Assembly (NCBI GenBank): GCA_913056155.1
Contig: CAJXMT010000002.1
Location: 1-54,427 of the forward strand
DNA from: an uncultured Cryomorphaceae bacterium
GTDB lineage: Bacteria; Bacteroidota; Bacteroidia; Flavobacteriales_G; Salibacteraceae
Direction: 5' to 3'
DNA length: 54,427 nt
A program made the translations under genes and the position numbers. Shown here one piece after another: positions 7,975 through 17,249 of the stretch; position 1 is the first letter of the stretch; each line of letters begins with the position of its first letter. Below the pieces are notes generated by a model that saw only the letters and a program-made list of their open reading frames with translations, was not told where the DNA came from and did no database searches.

Positions 7975-9267
7975 ATGAAATTTTTCAAACCTCTGAATTT
8001 TCCATTTCTCTTCATTCTTATACTGTTTTTCTTCGGAATGACCGGAAACGCACAAAAGTTGCTGTTTTTAGGCGGTACCGCGCATATAGGAAACGGTGAG
8101 GTAGTAACAAACGCGGCAATAGGTATTGAAAACGGACGCTTTTTATTTGTCGAAAACCAAATGTTTAAGCGAATTGATACTACAGAATTTGACAGTGTAT
8201 TTCGCCTGCGCGATGTTCATTTTTACCCCGGTTTTATTGCACCCAACACCACGTTGGGCCTCACCGAGATTGATGCCGTAAGAGCGTCGCGCGATTTTAA
8301 AGAAACCGGATTACTCAACCCCAATATGAGAACAATTGCGGCTTATAATACCGATTCTGAAATTATCCCGACAATGAGGTCAAACGGTGTTTTAATGGCA
8401 CAAACCACACCGCGCGGCGGTATTTTTAGCGGTACATCTTCCATCGTGAATTTAAATGGGAGAAATCGAGAAGAAGCATCCTTCAAAATAGACGATGGGG
8501 TTCACCTCAATTGGCCTGAGAGGTTTACCCAAAAAGGTTGGTGGGCCAACCCGGGCTCAATTGCCAAAAACACAAATGAAGAAGAGCAAATAGAAGACAT
8601 TATTCAATTTTTAAATGAAGCGAAAGCTTATGCCCAAAATGAAAAAGCAAATCCTGTGAACTTGCGCTTTGAAGCGCTTCGCGGCGTGTTTTCGGGTAAA
8701 AAAAGACTCTATATTCACTGCAATCAAGCACGTTCCATTGTGAAAGGTACCTCACTTAAACGCCGGTTTGATATACCTCACGTGGTGATTGTAGGGGGGT
8801 ATGATGCTCATTTAATTCCCGAGGTACTGGCAGATAACAATATCCCCGTAATTTATAAACGCCCGCATTCCCTTCCCTCACGCGAGGATGATGATATTCA
8901 CTTACCCTATAAAATACCCGCGAGACTAATGGCCGCGAATATTTTGTTTTGTTTGGATATGAGCGGAGGCATGGAAGCGATGAACCAGCGTAATCTGCCG
9001 TTTGTAGCGGGAACAGCTGCCGCATACGGGTTAAATAAAGAACAAGCCTTGGCAGCCGTTACCGGCAATACAGCTAAAATACTGGGCATTGATGAGGAGG
9101 CGGGAACATTGGAAACAGGAAAGACGGCAACATTTTTTATATCTGCCGGTGATGCCATTGACATAAAAACCAACCAAATTATCAGCGCTTATATAAAAGG
9201 AGAACTTGTTGATTTAAGCAGCAGACAAACCCGACTGCGCGATAAATTTCGCGCTGTTTACGATTGA
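7975..9267 (+). CDS. Secreted amidohydrolase-fold protein, imidazolonepropionase-like, lacking the HxH metal motif
   Basis: A 430-residue protein with a signal peptide (FLFILILFFFGMTGNAQ). The flanking beta-sandwich of the amidohydrolase superfamily is recognisable: IENGRFLFV early, and EEAGTLETGKTATFFIS near the end. The strand that normally reads PGxIDxHxH here reads HFYPGFIAPNTTLGL, so both metal-ligand histidines are missing. The late aspartate region reads FCLDMSGGM rather than the usual GSD. Bacteroidota often encode two such secreted proteins in tandem, one with and one without the motif; here only the motif-less one is present. A hydrolase activity is therefore not supported; a binding or structural role is possible. 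Confidence 0.8.
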   Translation: MKFFKPLNFPFLFILILFFFGMTGNAQKLLFLGGTAHIGNGEVVTNAAIGIENGRFLFVENQMFKRIDTTEFDSVFRLRDVHFYPGFIAPNTTLGLTEIDAVRASRDFKETGLLNPNMRTIAAYNTDSEIIPTMRSNGVLMAQTTPRGGIFSGTSSIVNLNGRNREEASFKIDDGVHLNWPERFTQKGWWANPGSIAKNTNEEEQIEDIIQFLNEAKAYAQNEKANPVNLRFEALRGVFSGKKRLYIHCNQARSIVKGTSLKRRFDIPHVVIVGGYDAHLIPEVLADNNIPVIYKRPHSLPSREDDDIHLPYKIPARLMAANILFCLDMSGGMEAMNQRNLPFVAGTAAAYGLNKEQALAAVTGNTAKILGIDEEAGTLETGKTATFFISAGDAIDIKTNQIISAYIKGELVDLSSRQTRLRDKFRAVYD

Positions 9268-9270
9268 AAA

Positions 9271-9295
9271 GCGAGCTGTTTACCTTGCAGCGCGC
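9271..9295 (+). terminator. Weak hairpin after the amidohydrolase gene
   Basis: GCGAGCTG pairs with CAGCGCGC (seven of eight positions), loop of nine. It begins four bases after the stop. No T tract follows, so termination is uncertain. Confidence 0.35.
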
Positions 9296-9335
9296 ATGTT
9301 TCACCATCAAATAAACCCAAAATATTTTTATTAAT

Positions 9336-9345
9336 GGTCAGAACC
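9336..9345 (+). repeat. Dispersed motif copy 3
   Basis: Exact core GGTCAGAACC, intergenic, 68 bases after the amidohydrolase stop. Confidence 0.9.
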
Positions 9346-9472
9346 GGAAACGCCTGAGCACATTGTTCGGAGTTAAAAAATTGATAAACAGCGAATTGTT
9401 TGAGTTGTCAAAAAAACGCAGTAAGATAAAATTGCATGGGCAATAAAAACCTTAAAAAAGGAAATAAATATC

Positions 9473-9480
9473 TACCTTTG
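9473..9480 (+). promoter_or_regulatory. -7 promoter element (TACCTTTG) of the rimP-nusA-infB operon
   Basis: Exact TAnnTTTG element, 63 bases before the rimP ATG. The predicted start near 9485 leaves a leader of about 58 bases that contains the hairpin at 9497-9523. Confidence 0.6.
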
Positions 9481-9496
9481 CGTCGATTAAGAGGAG

Positions 9497-9523
9497 AAGA
9501 GAGGGGCATGTCCTCTCTTTTTT
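9497..9523 (+). terminator. Terminator-like hairpin in the rimP leader (possible attenuator)
   Basis: AAGAGAGG pairs with CCTCTCTT (8 bp) across GGCATGT, followed directly by a T run. It lies between the promoter element and the rimP start, so it would stop transcripts before the operon unless relieved. Confidence 0.7.
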
Positions 9524-9543
9524 GTTTGTACCCGTTTTATAAT

Positions 9544-10014
9544 ATGATTACAAAAGAGCAAATAAGCACTTTAGTTGAGGACAAGATAGAAGGCACAGAT
9601 ATGTTTATTGTCCATGTATCAGTCTCACCCAATAACCACATCAAAGTATCATTAGATGCTGATGCCGGAATGAGCATCGAGCGCTGTGTTGAAGTGAGTC
9701 GTCATATTGAAGGAAATTTTGACCGTGAAGAAGAGGATTTCACCTTAAACGTTTCTTCTCCCGGTATTGACGAGGGTATTTCCATGCCGAGACAATTTAA
9801 AAAAAATATCGGGCGAGATATAAAAGTGTTGAAAACAGGTGAACACAAAAAAACAGAAGGCTTGTTGAAAAAAGCCGATGAACAAGGGATATTAATTGAG
9901 AGAAAAGAAAAGCAACGCGTGGAGGGGCGCAAAAAAAAAGAATGGGTAACCTTGAGCTTTTCCATACCTTACAATGAAATAGAAGATGCCAAAATAGTAG
10001 TGTCTTTTAAATAA
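9544..10014 (+). CDS. rimP: Ribosome maturation factor RimP
   Basis: A 156-residue cytoplasmic protein required for maturation of the 30S subunit. The N-terminal domain contains FIVHVSVSPNN and the SIERCVEVSRHIE helix; the family hallmark VSSPGIDEG followed by MPRQFKKNIGR is complete; the C-terminal SH3-like domain ends in IPYNEIEDAKIVVSFK. ATG 9544 is chosen because the 36 residues upstream in the ORF track run through the promoter and leader hairpin and have no family similarity. It is the first gene of the rimP-nusA-infB operon, whose order is conserved across bacteria; nusA starts seven bases after its stop. Confidence 0.95.
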   Translation: MITKEQISTLVEDKIEGTDMFIVHVSVSPNNHIKVSLDADAGMSIERCVEVSRHIEGNFDREEEDFTLNVSSPGIDEGISMPRQFKKNIGRDIKVLKTGEHKKTEGLLKKADEQGILIERKEKQRVEGRKKKEWVTLSFSIPYNEIEDAKIVVSFK

Positions 10015-10021
10015 TTACACA

Positions 10022-11257
10022 ATGAACACACAAGAGTTAATAGATTCGTTTTCAGAGTTTAAAGAGTTTAAGAATATTGACCGTGTCACCATGATGAACA
10101 TTCTTGAAGGGGTGTTTAAAAGCATGATTGAAAAAAAATACGGCTCAGCGGAAAACTTTGATGTTATTGTAAACCCCACAAAGGGTGATATTGAAATCTG
10201 GAGAAACCGCGTGGTGGTGGAAGACGGTGCCGTTGAGGACGAAAATGAAGAAATAGAATATTCAGAGGCCGTAAAAATTGAACCCGATTTTGAAATAGGA
10301 GAAGATGTTTCTGAAGAATTAAAACTCGAAGAGTTTGGGCGCCGTAACGTTCTTTCCATGCGCCAAAACTTGGTTTCTAAAATATATGAACTTGAAAAAG
10401 ACAGTTTGTACAAACTGTACAAAGATCGTGTAGGAGAAATTGTAACCGGTGAGGTTTATCAAATATGGAAACGTGAAATCTTAGTCTTAGATGATGAAGA
10501 TAATGAACTTATTTTACCCAAACAAGATCAAATACCGGCAGACTTTTTTAAGAAAGGTGACACATTGCGCGCTGTTGTGAAAAAGGTTGATTTGAAAAAT
10601 AACTCACCTGTTATTATTCTTTCGCGAAACTCTCCCGTGTTTTTAGAACGGTTGTTTGAGTTGGAAGTGCCTGAAATTTTTGACGGATTGATTACCATTA
10701 AAAATATTGTGCGCGAGCCCGGTGAAAGAGCAAAAGTGGCTGTTGAATCCTATGATGATCGCGTTGACCCCGTAGGCGCTTGTGTGGGCATGAAGGGCTC
10801 ACGTATTCACGGCATCGTGAGAGAACTGCGCAATGAAAATATAGATGTGATTAATTATACCGTAAATGTATCACTGTACATTCAACGCTCATTGAGTCCC
10901 GCGAAAATCACCTCCATTAGTGTAGATGAAGAACGAACTCATGCTGAGGTTTATTTAAAACCCGACCAAGTTTCTCTGGCAATCGGCAAGGGCGGCCATA
11001 ATATTAAATTGGCCAGTAAACTCACCGGGTATGAAATTGATGTTTATCGAGAAACAGATGAAGATCAGGAAGATGTGGATTTAAACGAGTTCTCTGATGA
11101 AATTGACGGCTGGATTATTGACACAATAAAAGATATCGGATGTGACACGGCGAAAAGCGTTTTGGCTATTTCCCGTAAAGATCTTATTCAACGCACCGAT
11201 CTGGAAGAGGAAACTATAGACGAACTGTTGCAAATATTGAGGACTGAATTTGAATAG
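10022..11257 (+). CDS. nusA: Transcription termination/antitermination factor NusA
   Basis: A 411-residue RNA polymerase-associated factor controlling pausing, termination and antitermination. The N-terminal RNAP-binding domain occupies about 1-130, and the S1 domain about 135-205 (GEIVTGEVYQIWKRE). Two KH domains follow, with the VGMKGSRIHGIVREL and IGKGGHNIKLASKLTG motifs. A short helical tail ends the protein, as in other Bacteroidota, rather than the long acidic repeats of E. coli NusA. It lies seven bases after rimP and 68 bases before infB. In E. coli NusA influences expression of its own operon, which makes the rimP leader hairpin worth noting. Confidence 0.96.
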   Translation: MNTQELIDSFSEFKEFKNIDRVTMMNILEGVFKSMIEKKYGSAENFDVIVNPTKGDIEIWRNRVVVEDGAVEDENEEIEYSEAVKIEPDFEIGEDVSEELKLEEFGRRNVLSMRQNLVSKIYELEKDSLYKLYKDRVGEIVTGEVYQIWKREILVLDDEDNELILPKQDQIPADFFKKGDTLRAVVKKVDLKNNSPVIILSRNSPVFLERLFELEVPEIFDGLITIKNIVREPGERAKVAVESYDDRVDPVGACVGMKGSRIHGIVRELRNENIDVINYTVNVSLYIQRSLSPAKITSISVDEERTHAEVYLKPDQVSLAIGKGGHNIKLASKLTGYEIDVYRETDEDQEDVDLNEFSDEIDGWIIDTIKDIGCDTAKSVLAISRKDLIQRTDLEEETIDELLQILRTEFE

Positions 11258-11325
11258 ATATCAATAGGTTATATTCGATGAAATTCCTTTAATTTGTAAC
11301 GGCAAGAAAATTTTGGATTATTTTT

Positions 11326-14262
11326 ATGGCAAACGCACCAAAAAGATTAAGTAAAGTAGCAAAAGAACTCAATGTGGGAATCGCCACGATTGGAGAGTTT
11401 TTATCATCCAAAGGGTATGATATAGAGGCTAAACCCAATACAAAAATCACTCCTGAAGTGTATGATGTTTTGCTGCAACAATATATGCCCGATAAGGCTG
11501 CTAAGGAAAAGTCAGAAGAGCTAAAAAGGCAAAAAGAAGTGCTTACTGCCATTTCCATCGAAGATAAAAAAGCAGATGAAGATGATGAAGATGAACCTTT
11601 TGAAGATGAACAAGGGGTTCTGATTAAAAACATGGGATCTTCCCCTCAGGAAGCTGAAACACCGGAAAAGCCTATAAAAGAGGCTGAAACTAAAAAGGAG
11701 GAAACCAAAAAAGAAGAGGCTGAAGTAAAACCTGAGAAAAAACCGGAAAAGCCTGTTGTTGATAAACCGGCTGCTCAAGAAGAAAAGCAAGAAACTTCTC
11801 AAAAGGAAGAGCCGGAAACTGAAAAACAGGAGGAAAAAGAGGACAAATCACCTAAGATTGAAAAAACAGAAAGCGATAGTCTTTCAAACGAAGATGGTAA
11901 AGGCCCCCGTTTAGTGGGTAAAATTGATTTGGATAACCTCAACTTAAAGAGCAGGCCCGATAAAAAGAAAAGAGAAAAACCGGCTAAAAAGCAAAAACCG
12001 GAAGCTAAAAAACAAGAGCCGAAGAAAGAAGAAACCCGTAAAGAGGAGCCCACTAAAAATAAAGAAAAGGAGCAGCCTAAGGTTGAAAAGCCCGAGGAGA
12101 AAAAACCGGAAAAAGCCAAACAGCCCGAACATCACAGTACCAAGTTTGAAAAGCTCAACGGCCCCAGCATTGTAGGTAAAATTGATTTACCCGAAAAGAA
12201 AAAGAAAAAACCGGTAGCTTCATCCTCTGAGAATAAAGAAACCGAGAAAAAGAAAAAGAAAAGAAAAAGAATCACGAAAGGACCTGATAGGGATAGAGGA
12301 GCTAAAAAAGGAGGCAAAAGACCAACCGGCAAAGCGGGAACTAACAGGCGTGAACCAACTGACGAGGAAATCCAAAAAGAAATTAAAGATACACTGGCAC
12401 GTCTTAGTGGTGGAAGCAAAAATAAATCTGCAAAATTACGTCGTCAAAAACGTGACGATAAAGCAGAGCAAAGAGCTCGGGAACAAGAGGAGCAGGAAAA
12501 AGAAAAGAAGGTTCTTAAAGTTACAGAATTCGTATCGGCAAATGAATTTGCGAATATGATGAGCGTTTCCGTTAATGAAGTGATTTCTGCTTGTATGTCT
12601 TTAGGCATGATGGTTTCCATCAATCAAAGATTAGACGCTGAAACTCTGCAAATTGTAGCTGAAGAATTTGGTTATGAAACAGAATTTGTAAGTCCTGAGG
12701 TTGATGAGTCTACTGAAATTGAAATTGAAAAAGATGATCCTGAAAACTTAAAACCGCGCTCTCCAATTGTTACCGTAATGGGTCACGTTGATCACGGTAA
12801 AACATCACTGCTTGATTATGTGAGAAAAGCAAATGTTATTGCCGGTGAAGCAGGTGGAATTACACAGCACATTGGTGCATACAACGTAAAATTAGATTCG
12901 GGAAAAGACATCACATTCTTAGATACTCCGGGCCACGAGGCATTTACCGCTATGCGAGCTCGCGGTGCCCAAGTAACCGATTTAGCCATTATTGTAATCT
13001 CTGCAGATGACAGTGTGATGCCGCAAACAAAAGAGGCGATTAATCACGCCCAAGCGGCGGATATACCTATCGTTTTTGCGTTCAATAAAATGGATAAACC
13101 CGGCGCTAATGCCGATAAAATTAGAGAGGAACTCTCTCAAATGGATATCTTGGTTGAGGACTGGGGCGGTAAATATCAAGCACAAGAAATATCGGCACTA
13201 AAGGGAACAAACGTTGATGACTTGATGGAAAAAGTGCTGCTTGAAGCGGAAATTTTAGACCTCAAAGCCAATCCCGACAGGCGTTCTACCGGTACTGTAA
13301 TTGAAGCCGAGCTCGATAAAGGACGCGGTTATGTTACTACATTACTCGTACAATCAGGAACATTGCGTGTAGGTGATTTACTCATTGCAGGTAGTCAGTT
13401 TTGTCGTGTAAAAGCCATGTTTGACGAGCGCGGTAATAAAATTGAGCAAGCCGGCCCGTCACAACCTGTTTCCATGCTCGGATTTACCAAAGCTCCCGCT
13501 GCGGGTGACAAGTTTGTGGAAATGACAGACGAACGTGAAGCCAAAAACATTGCTCAAAAACGCGAACAATTGCAGCGTGAGCAAGGCATCAGAAGTCAAA
13601 AACACGTTACACTTGATGAAATTGGTCGTCGATTGGCCGTTGGAGATTTCCAAGAACTCAACATTATTGTGAAAGGTGACGTGGACGGTTCGGTAGAAGC
13701 ACTTGCCGACTCGCTCTTGAAACTCTCAACCGAGTCCATTGAAGTCAATGTAATACATAAATCAGTAGGTCAAATCTCAGACAGTGACGTGCTGCTGGCT
13801 ACCGCTTCAGACGCCATCATCGTAGGTTTCCAAGTGCGGCCATCGGCAAGCGCACGTAAACTTGCTGAAAAAGAAGAGATTGATATTAGGCTTTACAGTG
13901 TCATTTACAACGCTATTGAAGAGGTTACCGCGGCCATGGAAGGCATGCTGAAACCTAAGGTTGAAGAGAATGTGGTAGCTAACGTTGAGGTGCGCGAAAC
14001 CTTTAAAATATCTAAGGTGGGCACAATTGCCGGTTGTTACGTGACTGAAGGCAAAATAAATCGCAACTCCAAAGTAAGACTTATACGTGAAGGCGTAGTG
14101 AAATACGACGGTAAACTGGGTTCTTTAAAGCGATTTAAAGATGATGTTAAAGAGGTTGCCGCCGGTTATGAATGCGGTTTAAACATTGAGAATTACAATG
14201 ATATCAAAGTAGGAGATATAGTTGAAGCCTACGAACAAGTGGAAATAAAACAAACGCTGTAA
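11326..14262 (+). CDS. infB: Translation initiation factor IF-2
   Basis: A 978-residue GTPase that delivers initiator tRNA to the 30S subunit. An IF2_N module lies at about 3-55. A long K/E/P-rich linker runs to about 400 and contains two copies of a VGKIDL motif. A second IF2_N module spans about 400-455. The G domain shows GHVDHGKT (about 486), DTPGHEAF (about 531) and NKMD (about 586), followed by the EF-Tu-like domain II, the IF-2 domain III ([12 protein letters not shown]) and C-terminal domain C2. Last gene of the operon, followed by a copy of the dispersed motif and a strong terminator. The many long reverse ORFs across the linker are shadows of its low-complexity sequence. Confidence 0.97.
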   Translation: MANAPKRLSKVAKELNVGIATIGEFLSSKGYDIEAKPNTKITPEVYDVLLQQYMPDKAAKEKSEELKRQKEVLTAISIEDKKADEDDEDEPFEDEQGVLIKNMGSSPQEAETPEKPIKEAETKKEETKKEEAEVKPEKKPEKPVVDKPAAQEEKQETSQKEEPETEKQEEKEDKSPKIEKTESDSLSNEDGKGPRLVGKIDLDNLNLKSRPDKKKREKPAKKQKPEAKKQEPKKEETRKEEPTKNKEKEQPKVEKPEEKKPEKAKQPEHHSTKFEKLNGPSIVGKIDLPEKKKKKPVASSSENKETEKKKKKRKRITKGPDRDRGAKKGGKRPTGKAGTNRREPTDEEIQKEIKDTLARLSGGSKNKSAKLRRQKRDDKAEQRAREQEEQEKEKKVLKVTEFVSANEFANMMSVSVNEVISACMSLGMMVSINQRLDAETLQIVAEEFGYETEFVSPEVDESTEIEIEKDDPENLKPRSPIVTVMGHVDHGKTSLLDYVRKANVIAGEAGGITQHIGAYNVKLDSGKDITFLDTPGHEAFTAMRARGAQVTDLAIIVISADDSVMPQTKEAINHAQAADIPIVFAFNKMDKPGANADKIREELSQMDILVEDWGGKYQAQEISALKGTNVDDLMEKVLLEAEILDLKANPDRRSTGTVIEAELDKGRGYVTTLLVQSGTLRVGDLLIAGSQFCRVKAMFDERGNKIEQAGPSQPVSMLGFTKAPAAGDKFVEMTDEREAKNIAQKREQLQREQGIRSQKHVTLDEIGRRLAVGDFQELNIIVKGDVDGSVEALADSLLKLSTESIEVNVIHKSVGQISDSDVLLATASDAIIVGFQVRPSASARKLAEKEEIDIRLYSVIYNAIEEVTAAMEGMLKPKVEENVVANVEVRETFKISKVGTIAGCYVTEGKINRNSKVRLIREGVVKYDGKLGSLKRFKDDVKEVAAGYECGLNIENYNDIKVGDIVEAYEQVEIKQTL

Positions 14263-14271
14263 TTTATCTTT

Positions 14272-14281
14272 GGTCAGAACC
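14272..14281 (+). repeat. Dispersed motif copy 4
   Basis: TTTGGTCAGAACC, intergenic, nine bases after the infB stop. Confidence 0.9.
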
Positions 14282-14309
14282 GAATATAAGTTGTCATCTT
14301 AAAAAGAAG

Positions 14310-14344
14310 ATCCCCGTCTATCAATAGACCGGGATTTTTTTTTT
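14310..14344 (+). terminator. Intrinsic terminator of the rimP-nusA-infB operon
   Basis: ATCCCCGTCTAT pairs with ATAGACCGGGAT (one C-C mismatch) around a very short loop, followed by ten T. It lies 48 bases after the infB stop and before the convergent histidine kinase gene. Confidence 0.93.
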
Positions 14345-14523
14345 GGAGTCAAACTTCAATTACATCACACATTGAAGTTTTCACCTGAATAAATACACCG
14401 GATTTAAATGCCGGAGCGGTTACAAACTATTGGTTTGATACTAATTGATATGCAATTGAAGAAGGCCGGTAAAGGCAATAAAAGTGATTGCTCAAGATTT
14501 CTTCAAGGGAGAAATCAAGATTG

Positions 14524-15585
14524 TCACTTTTTCCCGTTTTTACCGGGTTTTGCCAAAGTAAAAGAAAAGGTAGAGCCGGTGTCTTCACTCGACCTTACAT
14601 TTACCGTTTGGCCGTGAGATTCTATAATATGTTTAACGATTGATAACCCCAGTCCCGACCCTCCTATATGGCGTGCTCGGGACTTATCAACCCGGTAAAA
14701 ACGCTCAAATAAACGAGGTAAATGCTCGGGAGCAATACCTACACCGTTGTCTTCAACTTCAACTAGAATTTTATCGTCTAAATCGAAAAAACTCACCGTA
14801 GTAGTTCCGCCGTTTTGTTTGCCGTATTTGATTGAGTTCATAAGCAGGTTGGTAAGCACACGAGCAATTTTGGGCTCATCTCCATAGGCAAAAACCGGGG
14901 GTTTCTCCGGTACTAATTTAAGGGTGATGCCGGCTTTTTCAGCCTTAAATTCCAGTTCAGAAAATACGTCCATTACCAGTTGAGAAAGGTTGAAATTGCT
15001 TTTGTGCAGTTGCTGAGCGCCGGCTTCCAGTTCTGTTATTTCTTCCAGTTCGTCAATGAGATGAATGAGTCTGTCCAGGTTTTTGTCGGCTCTTTCCAGG
15101 TACTTCCTGTTGATTTGTTCGTCTTCAAGGCCGCCCTCCAGCAACGTAAGCAAATACCCTTGTATGGAGAAAATAGGCGTTTTTAGTTCGTGAGAAAGGT
15201 TGCCGATAAATTCTTTTCTAAAGTTTGCTTCTTTGCGCAATTCGCTGAGCTCGGCTTTTTTGGTTTGTGCCCATTCTTCAACTTCTTTACTTACTTGGCC
15301 TATTAAATCTTGAGAGCTGTCGAAATTTCGATTTTTATCTTTGGTTTTGAGTTTGTGAATGGTTTTGTAGATGATGCGTATTCTGCTGTCAATGAACTGC
15401 TCAATAAGTTTTTGAGAGATGTAATTTGAAATAAAGTAGATGGCTATAGTTGTACTGAGGAAGTAAACCCACGGCCAAACCCCCGAGGTAAATATGAGAT
15501 ATGCCGGCAATCCCGCAATTCCGGCAAGGGCGGTAAAAAACAGTGCCAAATAATGGGCAATTTGTTGCGGGGTTTCTTCTTTCAT
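14524..15585 (-). CDS. PhoR-like sensor histidine kinase
   Basis: A 353-residue membrane kinase. Two N-terminal transmembrane helices (about 11-31 and 36-57) leave almost no periplasmic sensor domain. A short coiled linker leads to HisKA with the phospho-acceptor H132 in LSHELKTP. The HATPase domain has the N box (LLMNSIKYG), the G1 box (VEDNGVGI), the F box (LFERFYRVD) and the G2 box (GGSGLGLSIV). It autophosphorylates and passes phosphate to a response regulator, most probably the OmpR-type regulator encoded just upstream on the same strand (gap 93 bases). With no extracellular sensor, the stimulus is probably membrane-borne or through partners, as for PhoR in phosphate sensing. That is inference, since no pst genes are nearby. 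Confidence 0.92.
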   Translation of the reverse strand: MKEETPQQIAHYLALFFTALAGIAGLPAYLIFTSGVWPWVYFLSTTIAIYFISNYISQKLIEQFIDSRIRIIYKTIHKLKTKDKNRNFDSSQDLIGQVSKEVEEWAQTKKAELSELRKEANFRKEFIGNLSHELKTPIFSIQGYLLTLLEGGLEDEQINRKYLERADKNLDRLIHLIDELEEITELEAGAQQLHKSNFNLSQLVMDVFSELEFKAEKAGITLKLVPEKPPVFAYGDEPKIARVLTNLLMNSIKYGKQNGGTTTVSFFDLDDKILVEVEDNGVGIAPEHLPRLFERFYRVDKSRARHIGGSGLGLSIVKHIIESHGQTVNVRSSEDTGSTFSFTLAKPGKNGKK

Positions 15586-15637
15586 GAAACGTTGAAACAG
15601 TCGTGCTGTTGACGACCCGAAAGTATGAATTTTTGAG

Positions 15638-15654
15638 GGTTCTGAATATGAGAT
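15638..15654. repeat. Partial copy of the dispersed motif (GGTTCTGAATATGAGAT)
   Basis: The first eight bases match the motif core. The following AATAT-GAGAT matches, with one inserted base, the flank of another partial copy at 49456. It lies in the 93-base gap between the response regulator stop and the kinase start. Confidence 0.4.
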
Positions 15655-15678
15655 CGGAACGAATTAGGCTGTTAGGAG

Positions 15679-16353
15679 TTATTTTGTCTCAAATTTATAA
15701 CCTACGCCTTTGATGGTTTTGATGTACTCGTTACCTATTTTCTCTCGCAGTTTTCTTATGTGAACATCAATGGTACGGTCACCTACAACAACATCATCAC
15801 CCCAAACGGTTGAGAGTATGGTTTCACGATTAAACACTTTCCCGGGCGATGATAACAACAGGCTCAACAGTTCAAATTCTTTTTTGGGTAAATTGAGTTC
15901 CTCTCCTTTTTTTAAAACCAAGTAGCGGTCTCTGTCAATCAATAAGTCGCCGTGCAGGTTTTTTTCTTCGGGACCCGAGTCCGCACCACGGCGAAGTATA
16001 GCGTTAATCCGGCTTACTAAAATACGGGGTTTTACGGGCTTTACAATGTAATCGTCAGCCCCTGCATCAAAACCGGCTATTTGCGAGTAGTCCTCGCCTC
16101 GTGCTGTGAGAAATACAATAAATGTGTTTTTTAAAGAGTCAATTTGGCGCATTTCATTGCACGTTTCAATACCGTCAACCTCGGGCATCATGACGTCCAA
16201 CAATACCAAGTGAGGCTTTTGTACTTTAGCTTTTCGCACGGCTTCTTTGCCGTTGGTGGCAGTTTCAACGTCAAAACCTTCTTTTTTTAAGTTGTAGGAT
16301 ACAAACTCAATGATATCCTCCTCATCATCAACTACTAATATTTTATGACTCAT
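15679..16353 (-). CDS. OmpR/PhoB-family response regulator
   Basis: A 224-residue regulator with an intact receiver: acidic pair D9/D10, phospho-acceptor D53 in LLDVMMPEVDG, T83 and K105 (DDYIVKP). The C-terminal winged-helix DNA-binding domain spans about 130-224 and ends in RTIDVHIRKLREKIG and IKTIKGVGYKFE, typical of PhoB/OmpR. It should be activated by phosphorylation and bind direct repeats as a dimer. It precedes the PhoR-like kinase in the same direction and has its own -7 element. The pairing with that kinase is inferred from position. Confidence 0.93.
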   Translation of the reverse strand: MSHKILVVDDEEDIIEFVSYNLKKEGFDVETATNGKEAVRKAKVQKPHLVLLDVMMPEVDGIETCNEMRQIDSLKNTFIVFLTARGEDYSQIAGFDAGADDYIVKPVKPRILVSRINAILRRGADSGPEEKNLHGDLLIDRDRYLVLKKGEELNLPKKEFELLSLLLSSPGKVFNRETILSTVWGDDVVVGDRTIDVHIRKLREKIGNEYIKTIKGVGYKFETK

Positions 16354-16373
16354 CGTTAGGTCTTTTTATGCTG

Positions 16374-16381
16374 CAAAGTTA
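16374..16381 (-). promoter_or_regulatory. -7 promoter element (TAACTTTG, reverse strand) for the response regulator
   Basis: Exact TAnnTTTG on the minus strand, 20 bases before the regulator start at 16353. Confidence 0.55.
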
Positions 16382-16424
16382 GGGTATTCCACAACCGTAA
16401 TATTAAGCCTGTGTTAACTCGGTA

Positions 16425-17165
16425 TTACTTTACTTTTTTGTGTTGTTTATTAAAAATATAGCCTTTTCCCTGCACGGTTTGAATGAGCCCGGGAATGGTT
16501 TTGTTGCGTAAATTGTAAATATGTACATCAACCGTTCGCGGATTTAATCCGTGATCTTCATTCCAAATTTGCCGCCTGATTTCTTCACGGGTAAACAGCC
16601 TTCCCGGGTTTTCGGCAAAAAGGCGTAAAATCGCAAATTCCCTTCGGGGTAAGGTGAGGGTATTGTCATTTATGGAAAGGGTGTGACCGTCAACACTTAA
16701 ACTTATTTGATCGGTAATGTTGATATTTTGTTCCGTTTTTATCTTTTTTAATCGGCGGCTCAAAGCTGCCATTCTTTTTGATAACACTTTAGGTGAACAG
16801 GGGGTTTGAATAAAATCATCAGCACCTTCTTTCAACACGCTGTTTTCAGCGTATGACTGTTCTTGGCTCGCTGTTACGCAAAATAAAAAACTTGGAATAA
16901 TGCCGGGACGGGTCATTTCAGAAAGCAAATCGGTGGCGTCGCCATCACTTAAAATGAGATCGCAAAATATGAGGTGCTGCTTTTCTGTTTTCAATAACTC
17001 GCGTGCACGATCTAAACTATCGGCAAATGAAAAAACAGCGCCGGGGTTTAATGGATGTGTGAGTTCGAAATTGTTGGTGTTATCAACTCTATTTGAAACA
17101 ATTAACACCTTTTTTTGTGCTAAATACATGGGGTAACATTTGCCTGATGCAAAAGCTTTATTCAT
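16425..17165 (-). CDS. OmpR-like DNA-binding regulator with a degenerate receiver
   Basis: A 246-residue protein whose C-terminal winged helix (about 160-245) is orthodox (LPRREFAILRLFAENPGRLF, RTVDVHIYNLR, IQTVQGKGYIF). The receiver is not. The Mg2+-binding acidic pair is replaced (KVLIVSNR: S24, N25), and the conserved lysine is replaced by T121 (DDFIQTP). The phospho-acceptor-like D69 in IFCDLILSDGD remains. Such receivers usually do not take phosphate in the normal way and are controlled by protein level, ligand or partner. M13 (MYLAQKKVL) is an alternative start. A near-match promoter element TAACCTTG lies at 17183-17190. No kinase is directly attached. Confidence 0.85.
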   Translation of the reverse strand: MNKAFASGKCYPMYLAQKKVLIVSNRVDNTNNFELTHPLNPGAVFSFADSLDRARELLKTEKQHLIFCDLILSDGDATDLLSEMTRPGIIPSFLFCVTASQEQSYAENSVLKEGADDFIQTPCSPKVLSKRMAALSRRLKKIKTEQNINITDQISLSVDGHTLSINDNTLTLPRREFAILRLFAENPGRLFTREEIRRQIWNEDHGLNPRTVDVHIYNLRNKTIPGLIQTVQGKGYIFNKQHKKVK

Positions 17166-17249
17166 ATTGCTTTCACATCTTGCAAGGTTACGGCCCGTTT
17201 ATTAATCCTGCTTTAAAGCGCGGTTAGTAAAAGGTTATATCTGCGTGAC

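Noticed and set aside
11521-12419. Long reverse-strand ORFs opposite infB, rich in F, L and S
   Set aside because: They are the complement of the K/E-rich IF-2 linker and have no start signals.
14408-14617. ORF of 69 aa after the infB terminator
   Set aside because: No start context, no recognisable protein character, and it overlaps the end of the histidine kinase gene on the other strand.
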